Below are positions 11,308 through 22,715 of a stretch of 47,254 nt of DNA, in pieces; within the stretch, counting starts at the first letter, position 1; each line of letters starts with the position of its first letter. The notes under the pieces are model-generated. The model saw only the letters and a program-made list of their open reading frames with translations. It did no database searches and had not been told where the DNA came from. The position numbers and the translations under genes were made by a program. The stretch is from Candolleomyces eurysporus (taxonomy: Eukaryota > Basidiomycota > Agaricomycetes > Agaricales > Psathyrellaceae). The stretch lies in the NCBI GenBank assembly GCA_027579435.1, contig JANBPK010001517.1:1-47254 (forward strand), written 5' to 3'.

Positions 11308-12487
11308 TTACAGGATGTCATCGGCAACAAGCCTTCCCATCCAACTGCGTTCATAAATACCATATGAAATAGGGGCATCTTCGTCGCTGTGGGGCAAGAG
11401 GTTCTCTCTGAGAACCTCATACAGACGAAATTCTTCGATTTGCCCCCCAACCAAAGGAGGAACATAGATATGGAGCATCATAAGGTCCTGCGACTTAACC
11501 CCCTGTGCAATCGCTTTGACGGGCTCGAGATACCCTACAGTGGTATGGTACCGGAGGTACACTGTCACCTCAAGCAAATATTGCATCAATGGCATATAAG
11601 ATGCAAAATCTGGGAGAGCCAAATGCGTCAGAGACAACACTGTTGACATGAAAAGGGGACTTGCCTTCTATCTTTTCGTCATTGAAGAAGGTGACATCGA
11701 GATACAGTAGATTTCCCCCGTTCACAATGGCGTAACTTCTCAATGGCAAGATGTCTTCTGCCTTGATCTTCAGTGTCAAAGACTCGATGGGACAGTCGTA
11801 AAGGGCCAGCCAGGAAAGGAGGGAGTAACCACGTGTCCCAAGGTGGAGAGATGAAAAGTTGCACGGCAACACCACTGAGTCTGCTGGCAGGCCTGGGACA
11901 GTCGGGTCGATGAAACTAGCATCAAAATTGAGGGCGTTAAGCTGGTGAAGGGCAGGAATGACCATGGCCAACGTCTTCAGGCTTGGAATTATGGCTGCAA
12001 TTGAGAGGGAGCTCAAACCCTTCCACGAATGTAAGCCGTGCCACAAAATGGGAGAGATGAAGGTGTCGAGGTTGATGTCAACCGAATTGGAGACCAAAGT
12101 CCTTTGAAATATCGGGTTCAGAATGTTGGTGTAGTCCTTTGTGGGGTGCAGCTGATCCAATTTCACGGAAATAGTAAGCTCCGAGAATGGGCGGTTGAAA
12201 AAGGTAGACGATGGGGATGCCATGATTTCTGAGAAGGTGTGTATCTTGCTGATGGTGTCCAACAATGCACTGCAAGGGAAGTTGTGGAATAAATGGTAGC
12301 GGGATCTGTCGACCCAGTCATGACCAACAAGTGAGAGCTTCAGGAGGTCTTCCTTGGAATCTTCAAAGAAACTGATGATGATCTCAACGATGGCGGGCAC
12401 ATCGCTGTGAGAGGTGAATCGCGCAGGGAAAGGATCACTGGGTACACTTGAGAGGAAGAAAAGGAGAAAATCATGGACGGTGTGCAT
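11308..12487 (-). CDS. F-box domain protein, leucine-rich C-terminus (one frame break)
   Basis: The N-terminus carries an F-box-like motif at residues about 30-65: VEIIISFF, then LLKLSLVGHDWVDRSRYHLF, the agaric form of the Skp1-binding box. It is followed by leucine-rich segments (LSSLSIAAIIPSLKTLA, LLYLDVTFF). F-box proteins recruit substrates to SCF ubiquitin ligases; the substrate is unknown. The frame breaks near 11,660 between NDEKIEGK and VLSLTHLALPDF. Removing one base from the G4 run at 11,655-11,658 joins the two frames. A 25 nt GC-AG intron would also work but is unusually short. Stop is at 11,308. These families are greatly expanded in Agaricomycetes, so assignment is at family level only. 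Confidence 0.75.
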
Positions 12488-12718
12488 ACCTCGGAAGAGT
12501 CATTGCAATAAGTGTTATATTGAGTGGTAGAAAGAGGTAGCTGAGCTCACCTGCCACTCTTCGCTCAGCTCATAAACGTTCAAGGAGACAAAGGAACATA
12601 CTCAGTGCCTTTCAGCAAGGTGAGCAACCCATAAACGTGATAGGAGAAAGAAAAGTCAAATTATTCTAGGATAATCCAAAAGTGCGATTGACATTATGAA
12701 TCAACGATTGCCCAACCA

Positions 12719-13620
12719 TCAATGCTTGCTCCTCCTCCTCCTGGTAGCACTGGCTGCAGCAGGTCGTACAATCTTCTCCTCCACTACGACCTTCTCCTCC
12801 ACCTCCTCCTCTGAGTCGCCATCCTCATCTTTGCTATCCTCATCTTCGCTATCTTTGTCATCTTCCTCTACGGCTTCAGCCTTATCCTTAGCCTTGCTGC
12901 TGCCCTTCCCCTCCCCCTTCCCCTCATCCTCCTTGCTTTTGCTGCTGACGACTTTCTTTTTGGGTCCTTTGAGTTCAGCTTCGGAGGCCTTGCGCTTCTG
13001 TCCGGTGCTCGCAGCACTCGCCCTGCGAGTGACAGGACCAGCTCTCTTGGCTGGCTCAGTGGCAGTAGCATGCTGAACAGGCTGGCACGAAACTCATAGC
13101 TGATGAGGTCGACACCACTGGAAAATGGCTATAAGCTGTGGCACATAGAAAATAGGAGGGGAGACGTACAATGGTCCTGAGACATCGAAATGGTACTTTT
13201 CTCGAGATTCCAGCCTCATCTCTAAGCGTACGTGTTCAAACTGTCATAGTGGGGTCAAAAGATTGAGCCGTGCAGCCGATGAGTTGGAACATACCACATG
13301 TTTGTCGAAGGAGGCTATGACAATCTCTTCTTCCTCTTCATCCCCTTTCCGTGTGTAAACGAAACTGAGGGTGCAACGAGTCTCGGGGGTTGGGTTATCA
13401 GGGTCCTCAATCAGAACGGGCAAGCTCGCATTGGTGACAATAACTGATTGGTCAGGTATAACGGTGATTCCACGGTTGGGGGGGGATGTAAGCAGACCTA
13501 ATTTCATCAGGCCGATCAGTATTCACCGGAGAATGCTATAGGACCAGCGGTGAGGACTCACCAGAAACCACAAGGTTTTTCAATGGTGGCAGCAGAGGCG
13601 ACGGCAGTGGTGCGAGCCAT
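12719..13620 (-). CDS. Nucleoplasmin-like (NPL) domain protein with acidic/Lys-rich tail
   Basis: Exon 1 (13,620-13,562) encodes MARTTAVASAATIEKPCGFW. The next exon has ITVIPDQSVIVTNASLPVLI and an EEEEEIVIASF segment. A third exon (LEMRLESREKYHFDVSGP) completes an eight-stranded NPL-type domain like the N-terminus of fungal FPR3/FPR4 nuclear FKBPs. The tail is basic then acidic (QKRKASEAELKGPKKK, then EEDDKDSEDEDSKDED) and ends in RRRRSKH. No FKBP isomerase domain is present, so this is an NPL-only, histone-chaperone-like protein by inference. Introns are about 45-95 nt with normal borders. The G8 run at 13,478-13,485 shifts the frame: seven Gs would give FWSAYIPPNRGITV, which fits the family. 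The long plus-strand Ser/Leu frame opposite the tail is a shadow. Confidence 0.7.
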
Positions 13621-13761
13621 GGCGATTCGACTTCAACTTGAGTGGGTCGGGAAGAAATAGTCCTGCATTATATACTGTGATAATCTGGCAAGATGTGGCC
13701 AAGGAGAAAGGTCTCCATTGAGCCTGGGCCTTGACAATACACGATAAAGGTTGATTGTTGT

Positions 13762-14544
13762 TGCCGCGAGCCAAGTCAACTCGAGGTGACATTTATTCAA
13801 GCTCCGACCACCTCAAGTTTGACTCGACTCGAGCTGAGCTCGAGCGCTCGATGATCCCACTTACCATATAGGGCAGCATGCCGACGGCCTTCCCTTTCCA
13901 ACGGACGTGCATGGAGACAGGGAAGAAATTGATACTGAGTGAAACTCTAGCACAGTAAATACATAATTGATATAAAAGATTATATCAGAGAGGAAGAGGA
14001 ACGCCAGAGTTTGAGAGAGAAATAGAGCGCATTTGCGAGCTACTACAGCGACGGAGAGAGGAACAGGTGTTGCAGGGCAGACTCATCGCCCTCTACATAC
14101 CAAAACAACTACCAAGTACCGAACCTTATATCCCTTCCCTTATCGCGCCCGACTCGTCGCGAAATTCAGCAATATGTTGGGAAATTCAACAACACACCCC
14201 GACATTCAACAAACGCGATCGGAGCTGGCTGATGACCCCGCCCAACCCCTTGATATTTCCGCTCTTGAAAATTCAAATTCAGGTACAGGGGCAGGGGTGA
14301 GGGGCGAAGAGACTTACCTCTAGGTTCAGAGAAGCTACAGGCGTCTAGTCATGACCTTTGGCACAATGCGAGCAAAAGAGAGTCGATGCTGAGGCAAACG
14401 GTCGTCGATGATGGTAGAAGCTGAAAGAGAGCAAGGGATCACAAGCTCGGGTCAAGTTTCTAGCTCGGCGAGTCAAGCTTCCGGATTTGGACATGGGCAT
14501 CAAGTCGAGTTGAACTTGGCTCGAGTCAACTCGAACTCGCGGCA
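13762..14544. mobile_element. Possible MITE-like inverted-repeat segment
   Basis: TGCCGCGAG at 13,762 is followed by CCAAGTCAACTCGAG. The same word lies inverted at 14,536-14,544, and its reverse complement continues TTCGAGTTGACTCGAG then CCAAGTTCAACTCGA, so the ends align after a 16 bp insertion. CTCGAG and GTCAACTCGA words are enriched near both ends. I see no clear target duplication and no transposase. Short frames inside (about 14,033-14,323) are not recognisable. Confidence 0.35.
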
Positions 14545-14947
14545 GCACTTCAATAAAGGAAGTCCTCGAGCCTCTGTTTTGACTCTGTGTTCCCGTGCTC
14601 GTTGACCACTACCCTGATCTCCTTCACAACGTGATACGGATTCTCATCCTTTGTTTGTCGTGCTTGTTAGCACATAGCTTTGTGGCATGTTGGTCGCCTC
14701 TGTATGCTTGGACCCTAGGAAAGAACACCGGAGGCTTAGCCTCTGTATGGGGGTACGTACCTCTCAGGAAGTCCTCCTAGATCTGTGTGGCCACCATAAT
14801 GACCTTCCAATTCTCACTTCTACGAATGGCCAACTCTCACAACTTGCTTCGATCTGGTCTGAGCGGGCTGTGGCAGTCGCATTCTCCCTTTTCAGACTAA
14901 TCCCCCTCCAACGAAGAACAACAGTTGTTTACACCCCACCAGTCATC

Positions 14948-15613
14948 ATGCCCAAGCAGCCGACAGCTACATCGTCGTCACCTCGACGCCAATGTAGTGG
15001 GCGAATTCGGTTCGACAAGGATCACGTTGGCCCACACGTCATCACGTTCCCTCTACAAGCCTTTTCTTGCGAAGATCCAGCTTTTGAGGACGATAGCGAT
15101 TTTGAGAGGGATGAACCAACGTCGGTCTCATCTGGAGCTGTTGCGTGTGCCTCGAGCTCATTTTTCGGGGCCTCCCAATCCCGCACCCGGGTGGTAGCAT
15201 GTAGGGAGGCACTTGATATCACTGTCGATGAAGTATCTATGCTCTATTGTCAGGTACCAACTGTTTGCTCACCGATTACACAGGAGTCACCTTATGCGAA
15301 GCTCAAGGACAAGAGGTTTTATGGAAAGGAACCTTCATTCTACTACTTTCAGTCTTCTGGCGCAGTCACCATCCTTGAGCCACCCCCCGTTCCACCAGGC
15401 TTGGTTATCAGCAAGGACACACTTTTTGTTTATCGTAATGGGCAAACCCAGCAGCACCAGAGTTGGAAAAGGGTTATCAATGATGCAGGAGACGGGATGT
15501 GGACTGTAGTCAAAGTTGGGGACGAGTGCGAGTTCAATTATATTGATGCACTTGAACGATTATACATTACTGCGTTCCTAGGCCGAACCTGCTACCGTCG
15601 AAAGGATCAATAA
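14948..15613 (+). CDS. Hypothetical protein upstream of Tnp2 transposase
   Basis: This is an uninterrupted frame of about 221 residues from MPKQPTATSSSPRRQ. The N-terminus is Ser/Arg-rich, a short acidic stretch (FEDDSDFERDE) follows, and the second half is ordered (FYYFQSSGAVTILEPPPVPP, KDTLFVYRNGQTQQHQSWKR, GDECEFNY). I do not recognise a domain. It ends 52 bp before the transposase start on the same strand, so it could be an accessory gene of that element, or a neighbour. The frame can be extended upstream to 14,687, but the ATG at 14,948 gives the more protein-like start. Confidence 0.5.
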   Translation: MPKQPTATSSSPRRQCSGRIRFDKDHVGPHVITFPLQAFSCEDPAFEDDSDFERDEPTSVSSGAVACASSSFFGASQSRTRVVACREALDITVDEVSMLYCQVPTVCSPITQESPYAKLKDKRFYGKEPSFYYFQSSGAVTILEPPPVPPGLVISKDTLFVYRNGQTQQHQSWKRVINDAGDGMWTVVKVGDECEFNYIDALERLYITAFLGRTCYRRKDQ

Positions 15614-15665
15614 AGGCCATATTGGGTTCCAGCCTTGTTCTTGCCGCCCACCCTCCTCTACCAGT

Positions 15666-17210
15666 ATGGCGTTACCGCAGCCATTGTACTTCTGCCAATG
15701 CAGCGAATGTGTTACTGTCCCCTGTTTCCATCCATCCACCAATCTGCCAACATATGGCTGTTGGGTCACTAAAACAGAGAAGACACGGCATCGGACGCGA
15801 ACATTGGATCGTGCGGTTGCATCAAGAATCCTGGCTCGCTCAGGTAGACTCAATCACGACCCAGTTCCTGCGAGGGAGAGCTCGAGGACAATATGGAACT
15901 CATCTGGTTCCTCTCCACAACCCCAAAACAGCGGCTTGCTGAGTTCAAGAGCGAGCAAGCGCCGTATGTCCTCGTCACAGGACAGCGAAAGCTCATCAGA
16001 GAGCCCTAGTGATGATGAAGAGCAGGATGAAGCAGAGAGAGAGGATACTCTTCACCGACTCAATGATTTTTCAACGCAAATTCGCGACTCCAGTGGCCGT
16101 AATCTTCCCCCAATTTTGCACTTTCAAACCCCTCCAACCCAAGAACCATGGGTCAACGTATCATCTCTCTCCCAGGCAGAGATAGACCATCTGGTTAGGC
16201 TGGACCCCAAAGTACCCTCTAGCTCAAGCATTATCGCGTTTATCGACCAATTGAATTGGGCCCACCACTTTGCTCAGCGACATCAAGATAGCGACTTTCC
16301 CGAGATTCGAGCATCCTCGACTCTACTCTTAGAGATCTTATCTCTCCAAAACGAGGAATAGTTTATTGAAAGAATGGCGTAGGCAGCGGGCAGCGCAGGG
16401 TGAGGATAACTACGTGGACACTTGTGTGTGGTCTCTTTCTCATTAGGTGTTTGGGCTGACTGTAATGCGTTATGCAGCCCGGTTCTATCGAAATTCCATC
16501 CAGCTTTTACCACCTTACGTCTTGGCCATATACCTCATGATTTCAACAATTCATCTATTGTCAGGAGTGTCGCTCGACACCTGCTCCTTTGTATTGGGCT
16601 GCCTATCCCTCATCGTTGACCTTAATGCAAGAGCTTCTCCACTCGTTCACTCTTCAACAGCGCATCGTAACCTTCTACGTGGAGTGGATCATATCGTTGA
16701 CATCCTCGACATTCGCCCTCTCACACAAGCTTATGTTTGTTGTCCTCAATGTTACTCCATCTACCTCATTGAGCCAGACTTGTCGCGCACTCCCAGCTAT
16801 CCCCCCTCTTGCACAAGCAGCAAAACCGGCGCAGTCTGTGGCGCTCCTCTCCGGAGAACTCACGAGAGGAAGAACCCCGAAAATGCCAAGGAAATGCCTT
16901 ACCGACAATACCACTACCAAAGCCCTCGAGAGTACCTTAGCAGACTCTTTGCCCGCCCTGATTTAAAAGATTACCTTTATCGTAATCCAATCGACCACTC
17001 AGATCGAAAGGATGGAGTCTGGGATATCTGGGATGCTCCAGCTCTTCAAGAGTTTTGTTGGAAGGATGGAAGTCCATATGCCAGGGCGGTGGAGGGGGAA
17101 TCCCGGCTCATCTTCAGCCTCAATATGGACGGACTAAACCCTTATGGGAACAAGGAGGCGGGGAAGAAGTTCTCAATCGGCGCTATATACATGGTTTGTC
17201 TGAACCTGCC
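15666..17210 (+). pseudogene. Tnp2-family (CACTA/Plavaka-like) transposase, 5' part, split by KDZ element
   Basis: Starts MALPQPLYFCQCSECVTVPC, a Cys-rich N-terminus typical of fungal Tnp2 proteins, followed by an acidic Ser-rich linker (SSSQDSESSSESPSDDEEQ). A splice near 16,390-16,446 leads to a hydrophobic stretch (PYVLAIYLMISTIHLLSGVS) and then the Cys pair VCCPQCYSIY. The start of the Tnp2 domain follows (YRNPIDHSDRKDGVWDIWDA, SLNMDGLNPYGNKEAGKKFS). The frame is interrupted at 17,210 in MVCLNLP. Removing 17,211-25,862 (element plus one target copy) makes it continue as PTIRYNLENVYLVG. The family catalyses cut-and-paste transposition in the nucleus. The exon 1 end is uncertain because the frame meets TAG at 16,359. 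Confidence 0.88.
17204..17210. repeat. Left target-site duplication of the KDZ element (ACCTGCC)
   Basis: ACCTGCC here is repeated at 25,856-25,862, immediately outside the opposite element end. An 8 bp reading (AACCTGCC versus GACCTGCC) would carry one mismatch. Confidence 0.88.
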
Positions 17211-17700
17211 CACATACCTCAACTCATAGGATCAATCCTACACGGTAGAGATAGTGTTGATAGGATCGAATTTACGTTGGTGATGGGATCCTACTCCTCG
17301 TCCTCCAGTCTTGTAGTCTGTGGATCCTATGAAGTGAATTGATAGGATTTGTTGCTGAGATTCAATCCTATCGACCAGTGTTAGGATAATCCTAACGGAT
17401 GATAGGAGTTCGATTCTATGAAGTGAATTGATAGGATTTGTTGCTGAAATTTAATCCTAAGGACCAGTATTAGGATATCCCTAACAGATGATAGGAGGTA
17501 TCCCGGGGAGAATAGGATTATTGCCCTCAATAATCCTATCCGAATCCGAGCTATTAATCGTAGACGACGATCCTATTGAGTTGAATATCGTGGTCCCATA
17601 AGTATACACCTTGCATTGGAAACAAACATATCGGTAAGTAATACAATAAACCATCCTAAATCAAGTCCAATCCTATACTACTCGAAGTACATCAAGCCGT
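17211..17700. repeat. Left terminal and subterminal repeats (TAGGAT) of KDZ element
   Basis: I count about 17 occurrences of TAGGAT or its complement ATCCTA in about 470 bp, many as back-to-back inverted pairs (for example TTAGGATAATCCTAA near 17,383). Such clustered hexamers at transposon ends are usual binding sites for the cognate transposase or its accessory DNA-binding protein. Confidence 0.85.
17322..17507. repeat. 89-bp tandem duplication in the left subterminal region
   Basis: CTATGAAGTGAATTGATAGG occurs near 17,328 and again 89 bp later. Both copies continue through ATTTGTTGCTGA, CCAGT and TTAGGATA to GATGATAGGAG. The duplication doubles the density of TAGGAT sites at this end. Confidence 0.85.
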
Positions 17701-17775
17701 ATCATAAAAAATAAAGGCGAAATAAAAATAATCATATAGTACACGCAAGTTGCAGAGATCGTACCCAATCACCTC

Positions 17776-19082
17776 TCAGACAGCTCGTCCTTTCCCCTTT
17801 GTTGACCACTGGGGAACGTGCGAGGCAATAGGCCGAACAAGATTAAAGTCTTGAAGGCGACGAACATCACTGCGACGAAGAAGCAGTGAGTTTCCAGAGG
17901 CGCTGGTGAATGGCCCAAGAATGGTGGCCCAACGAATGGGGAACCAGCGGTGGACTGTTGGCTCATAGACCTCAAGCTCATCTCCAACCTCGATTCCACA
18001 GGCTCCAAGTTCTAACTCGTGCTCGTTGAGACACACAGTCCGGTTGCTGCGTGACACAACGAGTGTCTCGCGGTAGCGTGCATTATCCTATGATTGATCT
18101 ATATGAGCTTGCATATTGCAGTAACGGAGACTCACATACCTTGATCCACGCAACCACAAGCACCGGAACAGACCTCACAATGGGTAGATCATCATCATCG
18201 ATGTCTGACAGATCATCACCCGAGATAGTGATAGGGTTGCTGGCGCCGCCGGGCAGAGCGATCTGGGCAAGAGCGGAACGTGGCGAAGGAAGGGATGGCG
18301 ATGATGAAATTGGCGATGAGATATCGAATGTGCGACCTTGAGTTTCGTTATCATGAGCTGGAGTCATTAGTCTTGCTGTAAGTTAAAAGTGGAATATTAC
18401 TCACTGCCGTTCGCATTTCCACCTCGTGAAGGCCCAGCCTGGAGCAATACACTCTCGTTCTCCTGGTCATTCTGCTCGTCCTGCTGGAGTTCCCTGATAA
18501 TATAGTGCTTCTCCCAAAGGGCTTGATATCCTGGAGCTGTATGGATTCGAACACGACCACGGTTGGCAACCTCGGTATCAGGATGAACCTCCTCAAAGAG
18601 CAGGAACAGTCGAAAGAGTGCAGGGGTTGCCATGACAAGGTTGTCGGGGGCCGTCCTGATGACCTTCTTGACGTCCTTACACTCCGAGCTTTGAGAGCCC
18701 AGGCACTTCCCGCCGAAATGAGCACCCATACTGCATAACAGAAATGATGGCTTACCATTTGGTACCAACTTCCTGCGTTCCGGTAGTCCGTGAGCCCAAG
18801 GTTCAACTGCGGCACAGTGACCCGATGGCCTCGATGAAAGGGTTCAACAGAGTATTCTGGTGCAGGTCCGACAATTGATGTAATGAGTTGGCGAATGCGG
18901 CGGCGTACTTCCTGCTTGGCCTCCTCTTTGGTCATGGCTGATAATTGAGGATCTTGCGAGCGAAGATATCCAGGAGGTTGTCTAGCACGACCACGGCGAC
19001 GACCAGAGGATGGAGAGGGGAGGATGGTGTTGGCAGCTTTACGTTGGGGAGTAGATTGCTTGGAAGAGCGTTCGGGTGCCAT
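17776..19082 (-). CDS. KDZ-element accessory protein A (unknown function)
   Basis: Starts MAPERSSKQSTPQRKAANTI, with a basic stretch (SGRRRGRARQPP) that could bind DNA or act as a nuclear signal. A helical Arg-rich segment follows (KEEAKQEVRRRIRQLITSIV), then VTVPQLNLGLTDYRNAGSWY. A 50 nt intron (GTAAGC to AAG) leads to CLGSQSSECKDVKKVIRTAP and a long helical stretch ending in a glutamine/acid-rich run. Further exons give SGDDLSDIDDDDLPIV and a compact C-terminus (GIEVGDELEVYEP, RWATILGPFTS, LLLRRSDVRRLQDF). No known domain is recognised. It lies in the same orientation as the transposase, inside the element ends, which argues for a transposition-related role. One proposed intron near 18,400 is only about 29 nt, so a splice there is doubtful. 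Confidence 0.65.
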
Positions 19083-19164
19083 CGGGAGAGCTCGTGAGAC
19101 TTGAAAGAGGTGAACCTAGACGGCGGAGGGCATACCTTTGTCCTTTTAGTGCAGGTGTAAGCAA

Positions 19165-19390
19165 AGCTCCGGCCGACATTCTTGTTGCTCGCTGATGGTT
19201 CTTCTGGGTCCAAGCGTCCAGAATGCAGAGGGGAGAGAAAATGACGAAATGACCAACCAGGATCTGGAGCCTATGGCCAAATATGAGAGGCGCTTCCTGC
19301 TCTGGCCAACCTTCTTGTTGTTCGCTTTTGTTTCTCCTGGGTCAAAGCGTTGAGGATGCAGAGGAGAGAAGACAATGATGGTGAGGAGAA
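19165..19390. repeat. Diverged tandem duplication upstream of gene A
   Basis: The segment with CATTCTTGTTGCTCGCTGAT and GAATGCAGAGGGGAGAGAA (about 19,177-19,240) recurs about 132 bp later (CCTTCTTGTTGTTCGCTTTT, GGATGCAGAGGAGAGAAGAC). It lies just 5' of gene A, so it may be duplicated promoter or leader sequence. Confidence 0.6.
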
Positions 19391-19646
19391 ATTTGAAATT
19401 GATCACCGTGACGTGCAGCCAGCAATTTCCCGCGCTCTTGCCACCCGACATTGACCTGACATGCTCAACACGCGAATTGCTTGGGCCTGGAAGTATCTAA
19501 GGTCAAATTAATACTATAGAAAGGTCTAGAGATATATAAGTCACTTATATAGATGTACCTGATTCCTTACAATTAAATCCCAAGTTCATTATTCAAGCAA
19601 TTGTTCGTTCGAGTAGTCGATAAGTTGCGAAGTCGGAGGAGTCATT

Positions 19647-22600
19647 CTATAACACGATACTTGTATTATACCAAGTCTCATACTCAGCTTTCTTTTCCTC
19701 TACCCTCTTTGCCATTGCCTCAGCTTCATTTTGAAGGCGAGAGTACATAGATGCTTGTTTGAATGCGTACGAAGCTTTCCCTGGGTCGTCCAATAAACAC
19801 GCGTCAGCGAGTTGGATCCAGACTGAGGCATATGTTGAAAAGGTTTTTATTTCTCGGCGAATTTCTTCTTCAAGAATTTCCTTTTCTTCTCTAGCACGGT
19901 CCCTTGCAGCTCGATCATGGAACCACTTGGCACGGTTTACTGAGGATAGAAGTTATTGAACAGGTCGGTGAGCGATTTCTGGCAGATGGAGTGCTGGAGG
20001 ACTTACATTCAGTCTGCCATTCCCGCTCCTCCTTCTCTGACATGGCCTTCGGGCGACCAACATTCCAGAACCAGGGGTCTTCCTTCTTTGAATCACCGAG
20101 CTTTGGTGGCTTCGCCATGTTTTTCCCATGGAGCTTAGTATGGTCGAGTTCACGGAGGATTTTGTCATTGGCCAGAAGTCCAAGGTTCAAAAGTGCTTCT
20201 CGAGCACGAGTGTACTTAACTGCAGCATTCTTCTTGTCTGCTTCCAGCATCTTGAGGTAATCTTGGGCTCGAGTGTTTGCACCCTGTCCCCGAACGTTGC
20301 TTTTCTTGAAGTCAATGTTGAAGTTGTAAGTTTGAATGGCAAGCCGAAGGCTCTCAAGTGCATCATGTGCTTGCCCTTCACGGAGGCTGTACTCTTCTGC
20401 TGCCATGGTTTCGAGATTGAGCTGTGCTCGGGTGTGTTGAGGGAATGAGGATGGGAGATTTAGCAGTGTAGACTCTGGCAATGCAGGGTCAATCAATTGA
20501 GTGTTGTCACCACGAAGGGATGGACAGAGACGCAATTGTGTAGCCCGCCACTCAACCAGATCAGTATAAAGCTTTCTCTGATCGGCAGCAGACACCTTTT
20601 TCTTCTCTGATAGTATTGTACGAACCTGAACTCTAAGACCATTTCATCATAAGTCAATTGCAGAAAAGGAGGCATTACTTACTGCCTTTCCTCAAGTTCA
20701 AGCCCTTGGTTAAGGAACTGAGCATTTCCGGTGAGGTCCTTCCCACTGAGTCGGTTGATTTTCTCATCGTCAAGGAGCTTCTCGTATGCCTTTCGCTGCG
20801 TGGGTGGAGCTAAATAATCATTCAAGATGAGTTCACCTGCTAGTCAAAGAACAGAGCCAGTGGTACCGACCATCCTTTATCTTTGCTTCGAATGGGCTGA
20901 TAACCTTACCCTTCTCCTCATATGCAACATCACTCATTTTCTTCCATTTCGCCAGAAGCTCCTCTGGGTAGCGAGAACTTTGCTCTACAAATCGAGACTC
21001 CCGAGCCTTCAGATGCTTTAGGTTCTGTGAGTACTGAGCTTCGAGTCGTTCTGCTGCAGTTGGGTTAACATGAGTGTTAACAGACAAAAGAGTATTGGCT
21101 TACTTGTCCGGAGAAGCTTACACCAATTCCAATAGTTGGTGAGATCATCCAAAGTATCGTGTCGGTGACCATCATTCATCTCTTTTGTGGAGCCGGCGGC
21201 TTGGTTATTCTCGGCCCATGCAGTCTCGATCATTTCACCATAAGTCTCCCCTGAATAGCGAAGGAAGTTAAAGGCCCAAAGGTGCTGGCAGGCTTCAATA
21301 TGATTCTTGACATGCATTTTGGGAACCGCTCCTCGCATTTTATCGAGAATTGCAGCGGAGCTTGGGAATTTCTTTGCAAACCTAGCTTTTATCTTCTTCG
21401 AGTAGGAGCACCAGATATCATAGCTTAGCATGATCCATCGTTGTTGATGTTGGTCTAACAGCGAATTCACAAGCACGTAATCTGTGTGATCATAGCTAGC
21501 AGCCTGTCTGTTAACCAAAGCAGAGAATTATATGCGTTGGGAACTTACGCTTCGCCACGCTTTAAGTCTGCCATTCCTTGAGCCAGGAAGAAACCATGGC
21601 GGGCACATTGTATTGCTATGACTCCGCTAATCACTGCATTCTTGAATTTGATAATGTTTTGAAGTCGAACCGCACGGAGATGCGCACAAACGCCAGTCTG
21701 AAACGGAATCAGAAACATTTATTAAGATATTATAACCATATCATACATCTTTCACCTCTCCGATATGAGCCAAGTGTGAGTTTTCGAAGAGCATCGTGAT
21801 AGTCGTGGGCTGATTTTTTGGACGTGAGAGTGTGTTGGTGCCAGTTGTCTAACAACTCGAAAGTGAACACAGTTTCAGGCTGAGTTAATGTGGCTGGGAA
21901 AAGACGTGCAGAAACGAGCTGCCGGTAGTGCGGAATAGCTTCACCATCGTCAGATCGGCAGGCGCAAAATGATATGCTGATCTGATGAAATCTGTTGGTA
22001 TGTCCAACAACGAATTTACGTTTGCTTGTCGCACCAGAGTTGTTGGGACAGCAGTGACCACCATGGCCTAGATCAAGCCTGTAGCCCGCATCAGACAGAG
22101 CCACCGTCTCAAAGAACCGCCCATTCCATTTGCCAATGCGATGAAACGGGTGGTGGAGATGGGTACAAATCAAGCATTCGGCACAGAGAACACCGGTATT
22201 CATGCACTCTTTGCACTTGAAAAGAGCCGTTGCCGCTGTCGCACCTGCAGTACTGGCAGTGCAAGCACATGGCTGGCCAGCATTGGCATCAAACTCTGAT
22301 GCAAAAATAGCATCTTGAAGGTCCCCAAAGAAAGGTTCAAAGCCCTTCATGAAGACTGATGCTCCCTGAATACAATGAACACGACACATCACCTCAAGTT
22401 ATCAGATGGGCGTACCTGCTTCCGGATTGGACCTTTATTTACACCATCTGGGGGTCCTTCGCTCTCCATGTTATCAACATAGTCTCCCCCTTCTTCTTCC
22501 TCAACATCTGAATCATCAGACATGACCAAAGCTGGGTATTCGTCGTCTTCGTCTTCGTCAGAGCAATGAGCAGGCATGGCTTTGTAGGCACGTCTAGTAG

Positions 22601-22715
22601 AGCCGGTTGTTCCATCCACCACAGCAGTGACATCAACCTCCAGATTGTCATCAGAATCTGAGTCGACTGCTCCGAACGAACTGTACTTCCGGGAAATTCA
22701 AGGACGAGAGGACAT
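19647..22715 (-). CDS. KDZ transposase with CxC2-like cysteine cluster
   Basis: Exon order on the minus strand is as follows. An acidic N-terminus (SDEDEDDEYPALVMSDDSDV). A CxC2-type zinc cluster (LFKCKECMNTGVLCAECLIC, HLHHPFHRIGKWNG, RLDLGHGGHCCP). Then FCACRSDDGEAIPHYRQL. An exon with VISGVIAIQCARHGFF and AQGMADLKRGEA. The KDZ core (LSYDIWCSYSKKI, VPKMHVKNHIEACQHLW, GEMIETAWAENNQAAGS). A long helical C-terminus ends near 19,650. These are hallmark motifs of the Kyakuja-Dileera-Zisupton superfamily; the enzyme would cut and join its element's ends in the nucleus. The best in-frame ATG (22,715) is followed five codons later by TGA (22,698-22,700), then by the open frame SRKYSSFGAVDSDSDD. This suggests an N-terminal nonsense change or a later start. 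The exon 1/2 junction near 22,380 is also uncertain. Confidence 0.9.

Noticed and set aside
12696..13076. Plus-strand frame of 126 codons, very Ser/Leu-rich
   Set aside because: It is the antisense shadow of the acidic/Lys-rich tail of the NPL-domain gene; low-complexity reverse complement explains it.
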